A DNA stretch of 64,000 bases from Ophiura sarsii (Eukaryota; Echinodermata; Ophiuroidea; Amphilepidida; Ophiuridae), in NCBI GenBank assembly GCA_035610835.1, contig CM069449.1:15167963-15231962 (forward strand), read 5' to 3'. The stretch's first letter is position 1, and every line of letters starts with the position of its first letter. Position numbers and translations under genes: made by a program. Below, piece by piece: positions 45,568-56,339 of the stretch. Below the pieces are notes generated by a model. The model saw nothing but the letters and a program-made list of their open reading frames with translations, made no database searches and was not told the origin of the DNA.

Positions 45568-45962
45568 CCATTTCTAGTATCAAATTTCACTAAAAATAGT
45601 GATTTTCAATTTTACGGTCAACCTAACTAAATCAGTTTTGGGTCCAAAATTCCAAAATTTCACCAAGATCATCCAGAGTCAAATAATTAGGAATGCATTT
45701 TTTTGGTTTAAAATTGTTTAGTTTTAAAAAAATTGACCAAAATGCCGTCAATAAAGTGATAAATCAATTTTCAAAACTTAAACAAAATTTAAGCCAAAAA
45801 AATGCGTTCCTAGATATTTGGCTTTGGGTGATTTTGGTGAAAATTTGGAATTTTTGACCCAAAACTGTTAGGTTGACCGTAAAATGTTGGCGCATTATAA
45901 AGTGTTTTTTGGGCAAAATTTGAAAATCACTATTTTTAGTGAAATTTGATACCAAAAATGGA
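45568..45962. repeat. 395-bp imperfect palindrome
   Basis: CCATTTCTAGTATCAAATTT at the left is mirrored by AAATTTGATACCAAAAATGG at the right; inside, ACTAAAAATAGTGATTTTCAA, CGGTCAACCTAAC and AATGCATTTTTTTGG are mirrored too, centring near 45750. Ends have no obvious target duplication. Motifs such as TTTCACCAAGATCATC resemble the AT-rich repeat at about 16740-16900. Probably a foldback/MITE-type element. Confidence 0.75.
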
Positions 45963-46019
45963 TTCTCTGACTCATTTCATTCAATACAAATGCAATATTC
46001 TATTCCAGCTCTTCGTTAC

Positions 46020-47462
46020 CTATATATTCACTGTTCATGAGTTACTCAGTTTGTCTGTCTGGACCATTTACACACCAATGCAATTAAAACATGGATAGGT
46101 ATTGCCATCAATGGCCCAACACCGGCAATAATCCATAGCCCTTACGGCTTATCCATACCAAAACTCTCTGAAATGTACTTGGAAGCGCATACCATCTTAC
46201 CATCTCTTATGCCAGGTGCCTTGTGAAAGGTGACGACAGGGTTGTTCATGTTCTTAACTCCAAATTGACACGTGAATCCACTTGGAAGCGGAAAATGCAA
46301 AAGTTTGGTAGTAGACAGTGGAATAACTTTTATCAAATCGCGAGCAAATCCATGCCTACCATTGCCCGAGCTAAATCCAAGTGGAAGTCATTCAAAACAA
46401 ATATCAAGATTGAGCTTGAGAACCACCGCCTTGATAAATGGAGGCAACATGTCCAACCTTTGAAAGTCCAGGGAAACATGTTAAAGCTTATTGATTCAGA
46501 AAAGAGCGATCTCACATGGAAATCAATGATATATAACCTCCCACGTGGCGTTCTGAGTTTTGCCGTTAGATCATGCATTGATTTTCTCCCTACATTTACC
46601 AACCTCCGCACCTAGGGCCAGGGAAAGAGAACCAATACTAAATGCAAATTGTGTCAAAATACGCAGACTCTCTTACATGTCCTAATTATTGTGCAATACC
46701 TCTTGAACAATCTAGGTTTACCTGGAGGCATAACAGTATTCTGTCTCATTTGGCACATGAGCTCCAGCAATCAAATAATAATAATTGTGCAATATATGTT
46801 GACCTCCCTGGCCACACAATCACAGGTGGTACAATCCCCCCAAATATTGTACCTAGCTCAACGTCCCGATCTTGTGCTTATTAATGAAAATGACAAATCT
46901 GTTCATATATTCGAGCTTACTGTTCCATTTGAAACCAATATCGCAAAGGCTCACAAACGTAAAATTAAGCGGTATCAAACACTCCAAGCTGATATATCAA
47001 TGAACGGTTTTAAATGCAACCTCAACTGCGTCGAGATCGGTTCGAGGGGTCTTGTCACTGATGAGAATCTGAAGAGACTGCGTACTGCGTTTAGGTTTGT
47101 CGGGTCAAAACTTTCCAATTCTGTCATTAAAGAGATTTAGTAAAATCTCATTGCTGTGCAGTTACACGATCTGGAATGCTCGAAACGAGCCCCAATGGGA
47201 CACAGCCCCATGTCTAAAAGTATGACCCAAGAACCTTCACGCAGTGCGCAATGGCTTCGGGTCTCCGCCATATACCTGATTCAAATCTTAAATTAATTAT
47301 CTATAATGGTGATGGTTGTATTGTCTTGTCCTGTCCTGTCTTTCCCTGCCTGTATGTTGGCCGGTCATTGACGGGCCAACATCGTGTCCTGGGTTTTATG
47401 TACGTTCTTTTTATCAATTTTACTGTATTTTTAATGATTGAATAAAGAATGATGAAATATAA
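46020..47462 (+). pseudogene. RLE-type (R2-like) LINE 3' fragment, frameshifted
   Basis: Plus-strand frames give in order: a linker with YGLSIPKLSEMYLEAHTILP; KGDDRVVHVLNSKLTRES then a lysine-rich region; HVQPLKVQGNMLKLIDSEKS and DLTWKSMIYNLPRGVLSFAV; a zinc-knuckle-like CKLCQNTQTLLHVL; then after frame changes RHNSILSHLAHEL; and RPDLVLINENDKSVHIFELT followed by VPFETNIAKAHKRKIKRY and VEIGSRGLVTDENLKRLRTA. RPD...ELTVP is the restriction-like-endonuclease core of R2/NeSL-type LINEs. Stops or frameshifts lie near 46220, 46690 and 46860, so it is dead. The UTR ends near an AATAAA at about 47443. No RT palm region is present, so it is 5'-truncated. Confidence 0.8.
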
Positions 47463-47473
47463 TAATACTTTTA

Positions 47474-47700
47474 CAGGGTGTCTCAGAAAAAATTACAACG
47501 CTCCGTTTCGTGAACGTAACTTCCAAATAATAATCGGAACAGAAAAATATATTTTGAATGATATTGATAATAAGCCAATAATATTGATTGGAAATGATTA
47601 AGGCTTTTCAATAAAATATTGGTCAAAATTACACACTAAATCGCACCAAATGGGTTCGAAAATTCAAAAACAATCCAATTCCAGGGGGAGGGATATCCCC
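47474..47700 (+). mobile_element. One-ended Tc1/mariner-type terminal repeat
   Basis: TA-CAGGGTGTCTCAGAAAAAAT is the same type of end as the 33324 element. No inverted partner is seen in the next kilobase. The right limit is a guess, near the GGGGGAGGGATATCCCCCTC palindrome at about 47683-47702. Confidence 0.5.
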
Positions 47701-47758
47701 CTCAGACTTCCCCTGTCCGCGTTACCGCGGATAGCGGTGCGAACCTTGCTTACTTGCT

Positions 47759-48370
47759 TTAAGGCGTCCCGAAGGGACGAACTTCTGTGATGGCCTTCCA
47801 TACTGGTCTTTCAAGCATGCAGTTTTTCATGTCCTGCCTAGTTAGTCCTGTATCCTCTGATAAAAGCTTGATGTAATTCTTTCGTGGTGACCGGTCCTCT
47901 AGCCTTGTGTCCATGCTTGGGTTGCCACAGGAGAACTTTGGAGACTGCTTCCTCTTCCCTTCTGGCACAGTGGCCGGCACATTTTATTCTCCTCCGTCTT
48001 AGCCTCTCTGATATTGGTAGCAGGTTCCCATATAGATCTTTGTTGGTGGTGTAAGATTGCCATGATACATTAAGTGCTTTTCTTAAGAGGCGAGTGTAGC
48101 AACTATCCAGCGCTTTTCTCATTTTAGCTGTTAGTGTCCAAGTCTCGGCTCCATAGGTCAAAACAGATTCAACAGTGGTGGTAAACAGCTTTATTTTAAG
48201 GTTTCTTGGGAGGTTACTGTTCCATATTTTTGTCATGCTGTTACAGGCTTTTCAAGCTTGAGCCTTTCTTATGTTGAAATCTTGCTCACTACCAGCAATC
48301 CAGGCACCAAGGTATTTGAAGTCTTGGACAATTTAAAGATCATTACCATCCAGTGTTTTAATTGGTGTTG
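47759..48370 (-). pseudogene. RTE-like LINE reverse-transcriptase C-terminal fragment
   Basis: Minus strand from about 48370: DFKYLGAWIAGSEQDFNIRK, then an in-frame stop, then MTKIWNSNLPRNLKIKLFTT, VESVLTYGAETWTLTAKM, LDSCYTRLLRKALNVSWQSY, LYGNLLPISERLRRRRIKCA and GHCARREEEAVSKVLLWQP. A second frame completes KNYIKLLSEDTGLTRQDMKN and RPVWKAITEVRP. YGAETWTL and the AGHC...LLWQP pattern are hallmarks of RTE-like LINE C-termini. At least one stop and one frameshift (about 47900-47930) kill it; the palm domain is missing. Confidence 0.85.
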
Positions 48371-48379
48371 GTGCGAACC

Positions 48380-48620
48380 AATGAAATCCTGCGCACGCCT
48401 ATGTTATGTACCTGAAGTGCCACTTGCCGGTGCCCGCACCGGATTTACGAATGTATTGCAAATATCTGCCGGTAAGGGCCACCAAGTCATTGAGTCGGGC
48501 AATGGTGTGATATATTACATTGTCATGAAATTGTTCTCCGGGAATGGATTATTGGACAAGGGACGCCATGTGTACATGGACAATTGTTTTTCATCACCGT
48601 TATTATTTATTTTTGTATTC
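48380..48620 (+). pseudogene. piggyBac transposase fragment
   Basis: Frame of the ORF ending 48629: GFTNVLQISAGKGHQVIESG, then VIYYIVMKLFSGNGLLDKGR and HVYMDNCFSSPLLF. The closing pattern corresponds to the piggyBac 'GKG...VV..L...L..KG..VY.DNFYTSP.LF' core, which carries one of the catalytic aspartates (the D of DN). Only about 75 residues are recognisable; the upstream and C-terminal parts (including the zinc-binding C-terminus) are absent. It joins the RTE fragment directly on its left. Relevant because TTAA-flanked non-autonomous elements occur at 4.2, 14.2, 29.9 and 54.2 kb. Confidence 0.7.
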
Positions 48621-48659
48621 ATTTATTAATTAATCTTATGTTAATACTATATTTTTTGT

Positions 48660-48675
48660 GGGGAGGGGGGGGGGG
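48660..48675 (+). repeat. Poly-G-rich run
   Basis: GGGGAGGGGGGGGGG, part of the poly-C/poly-G pattern of this window. Confidence 0.85.
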
Positions 48676-49143
48676 TCACTAATATGACTCAAGAATATCT
48701 TAATTATTGCTTTGTAAAGATGTTAAATAGTTGTTCTGCCTGCACCAAAATTGCGGTTTGTGAAACTATGAAAGTTATTGTTCTGATAATATGATGCTCC
48801 TGTTCATTTGATAGACTTCAGAAATAATTCGCCAAATTCATGACAGTGAAAAAATGGATTCAAATGGATTTCTGTTATCACAATCGCATATAATAAATTA
48901 ATATCATAAAAATCAATTGCTCCCTCTCCCATTCGCTTATGCATTATCTGTTTGATCATAGATAATCAAGACAGGAATGGACAAGTGCAAGGGTCTCGTT
49001 CTTGCGCGTCCCCGCGTCCTAGGACCCCTCATTTTCTTGTGGGACGCTTAAGTTTACATATTGAACTTCACTAACGGGTCCCAATCGAAAATGAAGGGAC
49101 CCCTTAACCGACAGTGCCAATCTCAACCGACACGACGTCAATA

Positions 49144-49144
<1 letters not shown>

Positions 49145-49186
<42 letters not shown>
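49145..49186 (+). repeat. Poly-C run, about 42 bases
   Basis: The longest homopolymer in the window. ORFs crossing it on both strands (polyproline or polyglycine) are artefacts. Confidence 0.95.
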
Positions 49187-49187
<1 letters not shown>

Positions 49188-49283
49188 TCCCCTCTGGCTA
49201 CGCCACTGCAGACAAACACCGCGACTGACGTACAGTCAGACAGACACTTGGACAATTATATATAATTCTATACTGATACATAC

Positions 49284-49428
49284 CTCGTTTTTCAGGTGCT
49301 CTCCGATTGGTTTCCATGCCAATGTCACGTTCTTCCGGATCCATTATGTTAATGGCACTGCCGTCATTGATGTTAGCGGCCAATATGATGGCTAATGCCA
49401 CAATGATGAGCGTGGTTGGCATATTCAT
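49284..49428 (-). CDS. Candidate first coding exon of a secreted prepropeptide
   Basis: Minus strand, ATG at 49428. The peptide starts MNMPTTLIIVALAIILAANI, a convincing signal peptide (short polar start, hydrophobic core, then small residues around NDGSA as the likely cleavage region), followed by an acidic INIMDPEERDIGMETN and two dibasic sites, RR and KR (APEKR). At codon 49 a good donor, CGAG|GTATGT, interrupts it (49283-49282); the ORF reading beyond runs into intron. A signal peptide followed by an acidic spacer and dibasic processing sites near an exon end is the classic layout of a neuropeptide, hormone or other secreted propeptide gene. The mature peptide would lie in a downstream exon at lower coordinates that I could not identify. 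Confidence 0.4.
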
Positions 49429-49929
49429 TCTGATATCTCACAGAAGTCTGTGAATGATAATGTAAAATAAAAATTATTTCATTAAATTGTCATATATCTT
49501 TCGCTGTCGCTTTTTATTAACAACCCTTCTTAAAACTACAACAAGTGATTAGAGCGCTCGTCCGATGATCGAGTGGCAGGCAGTTCACCGTGACAGTTCT
49601 TATTTCTTTTAGCGTGTCAGCTCACTTCTGTACTTAATAAATCTAATAAGACATTTTTTTAAACCTTATTGTCATAATATAAACTTGTTTATACCTAAAT
49701 AGGGGCAATACTTTATTGAGAGACTTGATCTCGAACAACACATAAAAATAAATCATTTTAATAGCATGTCTGGTACCAAAGGAATATGTCTCAGCTTGAC
49801 GAATCAAATTTTAGTTAATGATCCTACCTATCTAATTTTAAAACACTGAACATGGGTGTTTTTACTTTTAAAGAATACATATTGTTATATAAAGTGCTCA
49901 ATAAAAGTGCTCAACTTTGTTTATATCCT

Positions 49930-50270
49930 ATACGACCGAGTGCACCAATGGCGAGTAGCTGAAGAATAGCGCTACCTCGCTAGTAACTGAGGCGTAACCC
50001 AAAATGTTGAGAGCCCCAAACCGGGGTAAGCTACAAGGCTAGTAACTGGCGGGAAATGTACGCTAAATCTTATACCTCACCGGACCCAAAGTTGGAGCAT
50101 AACAGTTTAAGCTGTAACTAAACGACACTCGGCCGAGTGCACCAAACTAGCGTAACTTAATCCCTAGTAGTTATGCTCTAACTGTAGCGTAACTTACTAA
50201 CGATGTAATTCTGAGAGCATAACTGGCGAGTAACACCAGCATAGTAACTAGCGAGGTAAATATCCACATT
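49930..50270. repeat. Degenerate short-motif repeat (TAACT(A/G)GCG)
   Basis: CTAGTAACTGGCGGG, GGCGAGTAACACC, CTAGCGTAACTTA, GTAGCGTAACTTAC and GAGTGCACCAA (twice) recur irregularly over about 300 bp. Too decayed to define a unit. Confidence 0.5.
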
Positions 50271-50985
50271 AATCAGCATCGTCCCCTTACAAAATTAATT
50301 GTCGATGCGTTAAATGTGTATACATGTATCAAACAGCAATCATATTGACACGAATGGTGTTCCGTAGAATTTTTTAAAAATGTGTCGTTAGTCCCTACGT
50401 CAAGCGTTGATTGAAATAACATGAATAATGCAACACGTCTATGGCACGTCACACCACGTCCAGTAGAGCAATGACATCAGTGAATATGACGCCATTTTTT
50501 GTGTTCGAAAATTTCAAAGTTTATTACCATTCTTTCAAAAATAAGGACCATAATTACATTATAAACACATTTTGTGCGGGAGTAACATACAAAATGGTAT
50601 ACAATGGCAAAAATGTCACGATCAAAATCCGTTCGTTTTAAATAAATGGATCAATGGTTAAATAATCAAATTATCACAATTTTAGCGTCAAATCTCTGTG
50701 GCGTGCTACTGTGATTCTGGCTTTTATAAACGTTCGATTCCCGTGATTCCCTTTTTTTCCCTCTTTTTTTCTTAACAAAATGATGGTAACTTAAATAAAA
50801 TCATTTATGTCAATTTCTTTGAACTACAGTATGGTATTGATATTAATCAATCGATTTATTAAATGTGCAGGCCTATGTATTATTATTTGGTGTTCATCTT
50901 TTTAATTACTTTATTTATAATATTCATTCAATAGGCATATTTATTTATGAATTTGTTTATTTATTTTGATTTGGTTACATGCAAT

Positions 50986-51302
50986 GCCTCTGATTGGCTA
51001 AACACGAGAACAAACGTAACTAGAAAACGATATGTTGCATATACACCATACTTGGGTAGATGATGTATTGGTATATTGCGCATGAATCATGGATCCGGAT
51101 TTTTTTATACGGTTGCCATGGTAACTATGAACCGACCAATCAGGTAATTTTGTATCGTAATTCAAATTTTGAAAACAGATATTAAAAATCGGGCTCCATG
51201 GTTTCATAGCCCCTTGTGTGGTTAACATCTGGTCCAAATCCCATGGTTATATGACCTTTGTTTTCTAGTTACGTTTGTTCCCGTGTTTAGCCAATCAGAG
51301 GC
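50986..51302. mobile_element. MITE of 317 bp with about 45-bp TIRs carrying CCAAT boxes
   Basis: Left end GCCTCTGATTGGCTAAACAC and the inverse right end GTGTTTAGCCAATCAGAGGC, each continuing into (A/G)GAACAAACGTAACTAGAAAA. No clear target duplication. Each TIR contains CTGATTGG (inverted CCAAT), and the centre carries an RFX-type X box at 51112-51125. Confidence 0.85.
51112..51125. promoter_or_regulatory. RFX X-box-like palindrome GTTGCCATGGTAAC
   Basis: Matches the RFX consensus GT(T/N)(A/G)CC-N(0-3)-GG(C/T)AAC as a near-perfect palindrome. It is followed about 12 bp on by CCAATCAGG. It lies inside a MITE, so it may be a repeat-borne site rather than part of a host promoter. Confidence 0.45.
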
Positions 51303-51454
51303 CTGGAATAGTAATCATGGCAACCAGATCAAAATAACACGCGTTTTCTGAAACGTCATGACTTAAGCTTTAATTTGATATATAACACTAAGCGGTAGGT
51401 CCACGGTAACATTGAGATAATGTGTTTCCAAAATTTGGGTCAAATCAACCTACA

Positions 51455-51467
51455 CCCCCCCCCCCCC
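51455..51467 (+). repeat. Poly-C run, 13 bases
   Basis: C run followed by a CTTATCTCTTCTCTTCTCTT pyrimidine microsatellite. Confidence 0.9.
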
Positions 51468-51674
51468 TTATCTCTTCTCTTCTCTTGTATATAAAGCGCA
51501 AACGTGAACAATAGCCCAACAGACATTAACAAGGTTAAATGACCATCTCGTGATTAAAAATCAAACTGGTAAGTGGTAACTCTCGAAAGAGAGCTCTGAA
51601 AGGCCAATCAATTGGTTCACTGCAACTCAGAAAATATGCATAAAACAAGAAACACAAATGGGCTAAAAATGCCA

Positions 51675-52160
51675 ATGAAATTTGACACCAGTTATGATGT
51701 CAACGAATCACTAATGATTGATATATCCTTAAAAATAGTATTTTGATGAAAAACGTGTAAACATAACTGTTTAGGGAAAAAATTGCCATAGTTATAAAGT
51801 TGGGATAACAAGAAACTCCGTTTCTTCTTTAAATTATTTATGTATACTAGGAGCAGTTTTGTTATAAATATGGGAAAGTTGTGGTTTTATTTTTAATCTC
51901 AAAATAACATTTAACCAATTACATTTTTTGAATTTTAGTCTAAAAATGCTAAAAATTGATTTTTTTTCTTCTTTCTTTTCAATCGTTGTTTTATTATTCT
52001 TGATTTATATTCGTTTATACTGATATCATATAAAAGCTAATATTGTCACCTTTCATTTGACACCAGTCATGACGGAATCGGACCTTTAATAATGAAGATA
52101 TTTTTAAAAGCAATAATTTGGTCGAAAACGTATAAAAATCACGGTTTTTGGGCAAAATTA
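51675..52160 (+). repeat. Two diverged copies of a roughly 110-bp segment
   Basis: TTTGACACCAGTTATGATG, then TTAAAAATAGTATTTTGAT, GAAAAACGTGTAAA and AAAATTGCC (51680-51790) recur as TTTGACACCAGTCATGACGG, TTAAAAGCAATAATTTGGT, GAAAACGTATAAA and CAAAATTAC (52058-52160). Decayed duplication. Confidence 0.55.
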
Positions 52161-53834
52161 CACACTTAACTTCAATCTGCAATTTGCCAACACCCTATAC
52201 CATGTAAGGTACATCCGGGTAATTTTATTACACATGGTTGGAATTGCTCTAACAAAAAATGCCGATGACCAACACGATCGGATCGGTTGGCAGGCTGTTT
52301 GTGTGGTCTTTTCTCCCCGCGTATAGTTTGTTGAAAATGTGAATTTGGAAACGCCACGGATTTTCATTAAAGGTAGATGACCCGATCACATTTTCGTAAC
52401 ACAGAATTATTTCAAACATACGGAGATTTTCATATCCTGCGGATGCAGGAGCGAACGCGGTTGCATCTTTTGCAAATGTGCAAAGGCACAGCTATAATTA
52501 TAGCTACCATGCTCGGAACTCTGCCGCTGCATCTATCAGATCCCAAATTAAAGCTCAAGGAATTATTATTATGTCGTTAAAGGTTGTTCTGACGTCACAT
52601 GCGAGACCTACGCACATGATCAATGTCTCTAACAGTAAATTACGGCATGATTGTATAAATAAATGTGAATAGTCTTGAAATAAATGCATTATTTACTCGT
52701 TAGCATTTGCAATATGAAACCGAGATACGACAAGTTTAAGATGTGATTCTGCTATTACATGTACTGTTTTTGACCATGGAAATTTGATAATTACTAAACT
52801 TTCTACGAATTTCAAAATTGTTTGTGCGTTCAGGGAGTTACTTTGTAGATCGTATAGAGTAAAATCTTTAAAAATTATTTCCCCCCCCCCAAAAAAAAAA
52901 AATGAAAAAATGAAAAAATTCAAATTGAGATCGGAAATCTTCGGAAAAACAGGTCACGTGGAGTAGGTGCGTTGCGCGTTCTTCGCAACAGTTGATCGCA
53001 TTCCGACAGCATTGTCATAGTTGGTTGTCCGCCTGAGTGATTTACTATGTTCGCATACACGCGTGCACACATGAGAAGTAAAACGTGGAACGAGACTATT
53101 TTGGGGTTTTTTATCAACAAAGGCGCTGACGGACAAATTCCAAATGTATCGAGCAGACGGTAAAAAGTGAAAATATTACCCCAAATCTCTTTCATCTCAC
53201 TCGTTTTTGTAACTGAAATGCCGCAACATCAAATTTGTGAGGGATACAATCTATCACCAAACCAACACCAGCGCAATCTACCACACGGGCAGACGGGTGA
53301 AAAACACGTTGTTTTTCTCCGGCACCCGACAGGTCATGGAACCGAGTGTCAACACTCGGCTAATCGTAAACATTCGGAACCGATCGCATATTTTCGGATT
53401 TGAAATGGTCTATACCAATTAATGTGTGCCAGAAATTGCCGTTTTGTGAAGTTTGTAACGATAAAATCCTTTACAAACCCCGCTATATGATCTTTGAGAT
53501 TTGCGAGTGACCAACTGAACAAATGCGGATAACCAAACTCAACCTACACTCCGGGGAAAAGTTTTGTAACGCTCACTCGTTAACAACGGTAAACTATCAC
53601 CCGCCCGCCCCTTTCCCCCGTGCAATGTTGAGTAATTTTAATATATCCAGCAGTTGTTCAAGGTGTCCCAACATTAATCGATGGGGGTGTGGGGAAGGGA
53701 AAATTGTTGTCTAAAATGTCCTATTCACAGTTTAACAAAATAAACATCATTTAAAGATCAGCAAACAAATTCTGCACATGATCATAACGTGTAAAGCGTT
53801 CCACAGATTTTTTTTCCCTAGATTGTAGTTGTAG
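52161..53834. other. No confirmed gene; unrecognised ORF near 53213-53422
   Basis: The plus-strand frame around 53213-53422 (CRNIKFVRDTIYHQTNTSAI...GRRVKNTLFFSGTRQV...) has a composition not unlike a real protein but I recognise no family, and it has no ATG or clear acceptor. A 10-C run with poly-A lies at about 52881-52902. Nothing else is supportable. Confidence 0.35.
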
Positions 53835-54210
53835 GTTATCCGCTGGATAACCAATTTATTTTTCTTATTTCTAACGCTGGTTGCAAGTTTTCCGATGCTA
53901 TTATGCTAAGTATTGATGAACGGCCAGTAAAACAAACAAACAAGCTTACCTATCTGTAGTGAAGAGAAAATTCAAGTTGCACGTCGATCCAATTTTAGAA
54001 GCTGTGACGGTGTGGCTCCGTTCTATCCAGTTGTCATATTTATATATTATCTGTCTATGTTCTGATGTTCAGATATTCCTAGCCTCCAGATGTTCCATTG
54101 TCATCGCAAATTATGTATCAGGAAAACTAGTTTACGCTGGTATTATTCATACGCACGATGTTTTCTAGAAAGTTATATTTGTTATCGCTTTACGTGAGCC
54201 ATTATATTAA

Positions 54211-54461
54211 CACTTTCCAAGCGGCAAGCGTTGCAGACGACATGGCGAAATTGTCACAAAATGTTTCATAAAATAATGTCAAAATTATTGAAAATATTTA
54301 CCATTGAATCACCATGAGAAATGCATTAAAAGAAGTACAAGCATGCCTAGTATTGTTTCAGTAATCCTTGAGATAGACCTTGAAAGTTGGGAAAAGTTTC
54401 TGAAAAATCTGTTTTGTATATTTTGGTACAACCTATACCCGCGTGCTGCAGCTGGAAAGTG
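54211..54461. mobile_element. TTAA-flanked MITE, 251 bp (copy 2)
   Basis: TTAA at 54207-54210 and 54462-54465 bounds ends CACTTTCCAAGCGGC and the inverse GCAGCTGGAAAGTG. It shares GCAGACGACAT, TTTCTGAAAAATCTGTTTTGTAT and overall order with 14246-14460, in the same orientation. Confidence 0.82.
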
Positions 54462-54869
54462 TTAAAGTCGAGTATGAATTATCTCGGAAGACCGGTAATG
54501 ACTATATCAGTTTTCCCTCCGTATACTATGCATCTATCCCATAAAGTGCAAATGTTTTAATGGGGGAGTGGGGAGTGTTGCACTTTCATAGAGGTTATCA
54601 TATCTGACCTTAAATTATTATTGCATATAGTACATCTTAGCTCACTTTGAGGACCCATTTTCGGGGCATCATTCTCACCGTTTGCCGCCGTCCGCACCAA
54701 TTTTATGTGAACGCCCATAAAACGTAATTTGAAAGGAAATATGTAATTATACCGACCTCAATTCTGAGGCGAAATGGTATAGAAAAGGGATGGTCATAGG
54801 CAATAATAATACTTTATGATATAATGACTTTATATTATTATAGGTTTTAATAGATTATTGGGAAAATAA

Positions 54870-55165
54870 GGACGTTGGATTATGAATAGGAGATTTTGTT
54901 TGCCGCGCGAGTTGAGTTCGAATCTTCTGGGTTCAGTGCTCTTTTGTCTTTGTTTTTGTAATACAATGACGTGGTTTCATCAGTTAAACATTGGAATTTT
55001 GTTTTTAAAGAAGAAACAAATATATAATAAAATAAAATAAATAAACCAACAACAAAAACTTAATCGGAAATACATTAGTCTCCACCAGCCAGCTGCTACT
55101 ATTGAAACAGTTCTCTCTTATTTGTAATGGTATTTTTACGAAATATTTTGTCATGATCATTATCA
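54870..55165 (+). mobile_element. tRNA-derived SINE-like repeat, plus copy
   Basis: GTTGGATTATGAATAGGAGA, GCGCGAGTTGAGTTCGAATC (B-box-like), CTCTTTTGTCTTTGTTTTTG, CATCAGTTAAACATTGGAAT and CCAGCCAGCTGCTACTATTG occur in the same order as on the minus strand of 13520-13190. The A-box region on its left is eroded (GGGAAAATAAGGACGTTGG). Confidence 0.65.
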
Positions 55166-55182
55166 ATCAAGTAAAATATTAA

Positions 55183-55890
55183 ATTTCGAGCTAAACACGA
55201 GACTATAATTATTTTTTTAAATGAAAAGAATGGACACTTTGGTGTTTGGGATTATTTAATTTAGTTGTACCTAGGAATGTTATAGAATTTGTCGATGGGT
55301 ATTGATATTCGTGATTACGTATTAAAACCAATACGAATTGCAAATATTATAGGCAAATCGTTTTCAGCATCGTCTGACGCACATCACATAATAAGGTCAA
55401 CCTCACCACAAAAAAACCGGCGCAACGGACATCCGTGGTGCGCAACGCAAACTCGACTTCACGGATTTGGTTAGCGGCCCCGGTTAGCGGCATTTTGTAA
55501 GTTTTCAAACATGCGCAGTAAGCTGATCGAAGTATGTCGGACTGTGGCCAAGAGAATTAGGTGCCGTTGGTCCAATTGAAATCAACACGGCCAAGTGGGG
55601 TTTTTTTGCGAGGCTAGAAATTGGTTTATCCTTGGTGTAAGACAGCACCAAACTATAACCTAGCACCCCGCCTAGCACCAAATCCTCTATTGAGGGATTA
55701 AAGGATTATACAGCTTTAATCCGTAATAGGTCTGGACACTAGTCTAACTTATAAATATCTTACACCATGGATACACCTAGAAATTCGTATGATTTGAGAA
55801 TTACACGTATTGGTGGTGAGTCCCCGGATGGGTCCCCCAATATCCATGAGGTTATTGAGCTATAAATGTCATGGGTCATTATTGTATTGA
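55183..55890 (+). repeat. Paralogous block A, long copy
   Basis: AAATTTCGAGCTAAACACGA, GAATGGACACT, ACGAATTGCAA, TCGTATGATTTGAGAATTAC, ACGTATTGG and GGTTATTGAGCT parallel 15066-15395. Extra sequence (about 55385-55760) separates the landmarks. It includes CTTGGTGTAAGA near 55632 and its inverse TCTTACACCATGG near 55759, so part may itself be a small inserted element. Confidence 0.6.
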
Positions 55891-56280
55891 GGGGTCCAAC
55901 GCGATGTGTTATGTCCGACATGTATATTGCCCATTATTTTTAAAATGCCAAAATGTATTTGGCCTACCTTTGGTTTATAATGAAGTATGTGTGGATTGTT
56001 TCTAAAAAAATCCAAAACAATATTTCTCAACGTCCATTTTCAATTTTTATGGCAATACAAAGTTTTAAAATGTGGACACCAAACTGTGACATTTCAAAAC
56101 ATCTATTTACTGTAGTCTATTATGTTGACTTGAATATGATCATTGCATGTTAGATTGGATCAAATTGAATGTTAATGATGCAAACTAAAATTTAAATATG
56201 AAACTAGCATTAAGGACAATTCTCAGATAACACACCATTGACGTAATTAAATTACACACAGTTTGGTGTCCATGGTGTCC

Positions 56281-56315
56281 ATGTTCTACTTCTACTTCTA
56301 TTTCTACTTCTATGC
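56281..56315 (+). repeat. (TTCTAC)n microsatellite
   Basis: TTCTACTTCTACTTCTATTT then CTACTTCTATG: about five to six units. Confidence 0.9.
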
Positions 56316-56339
56316 AACTACTCGTCAACGCCTTTCAGC

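Noticed and set aside
53213..53422. Possible coding exon (RDTIYHQTNTSAI...)
   Set aside because: Protein-like composition but no start, no convincing splice sites and no family recognised.
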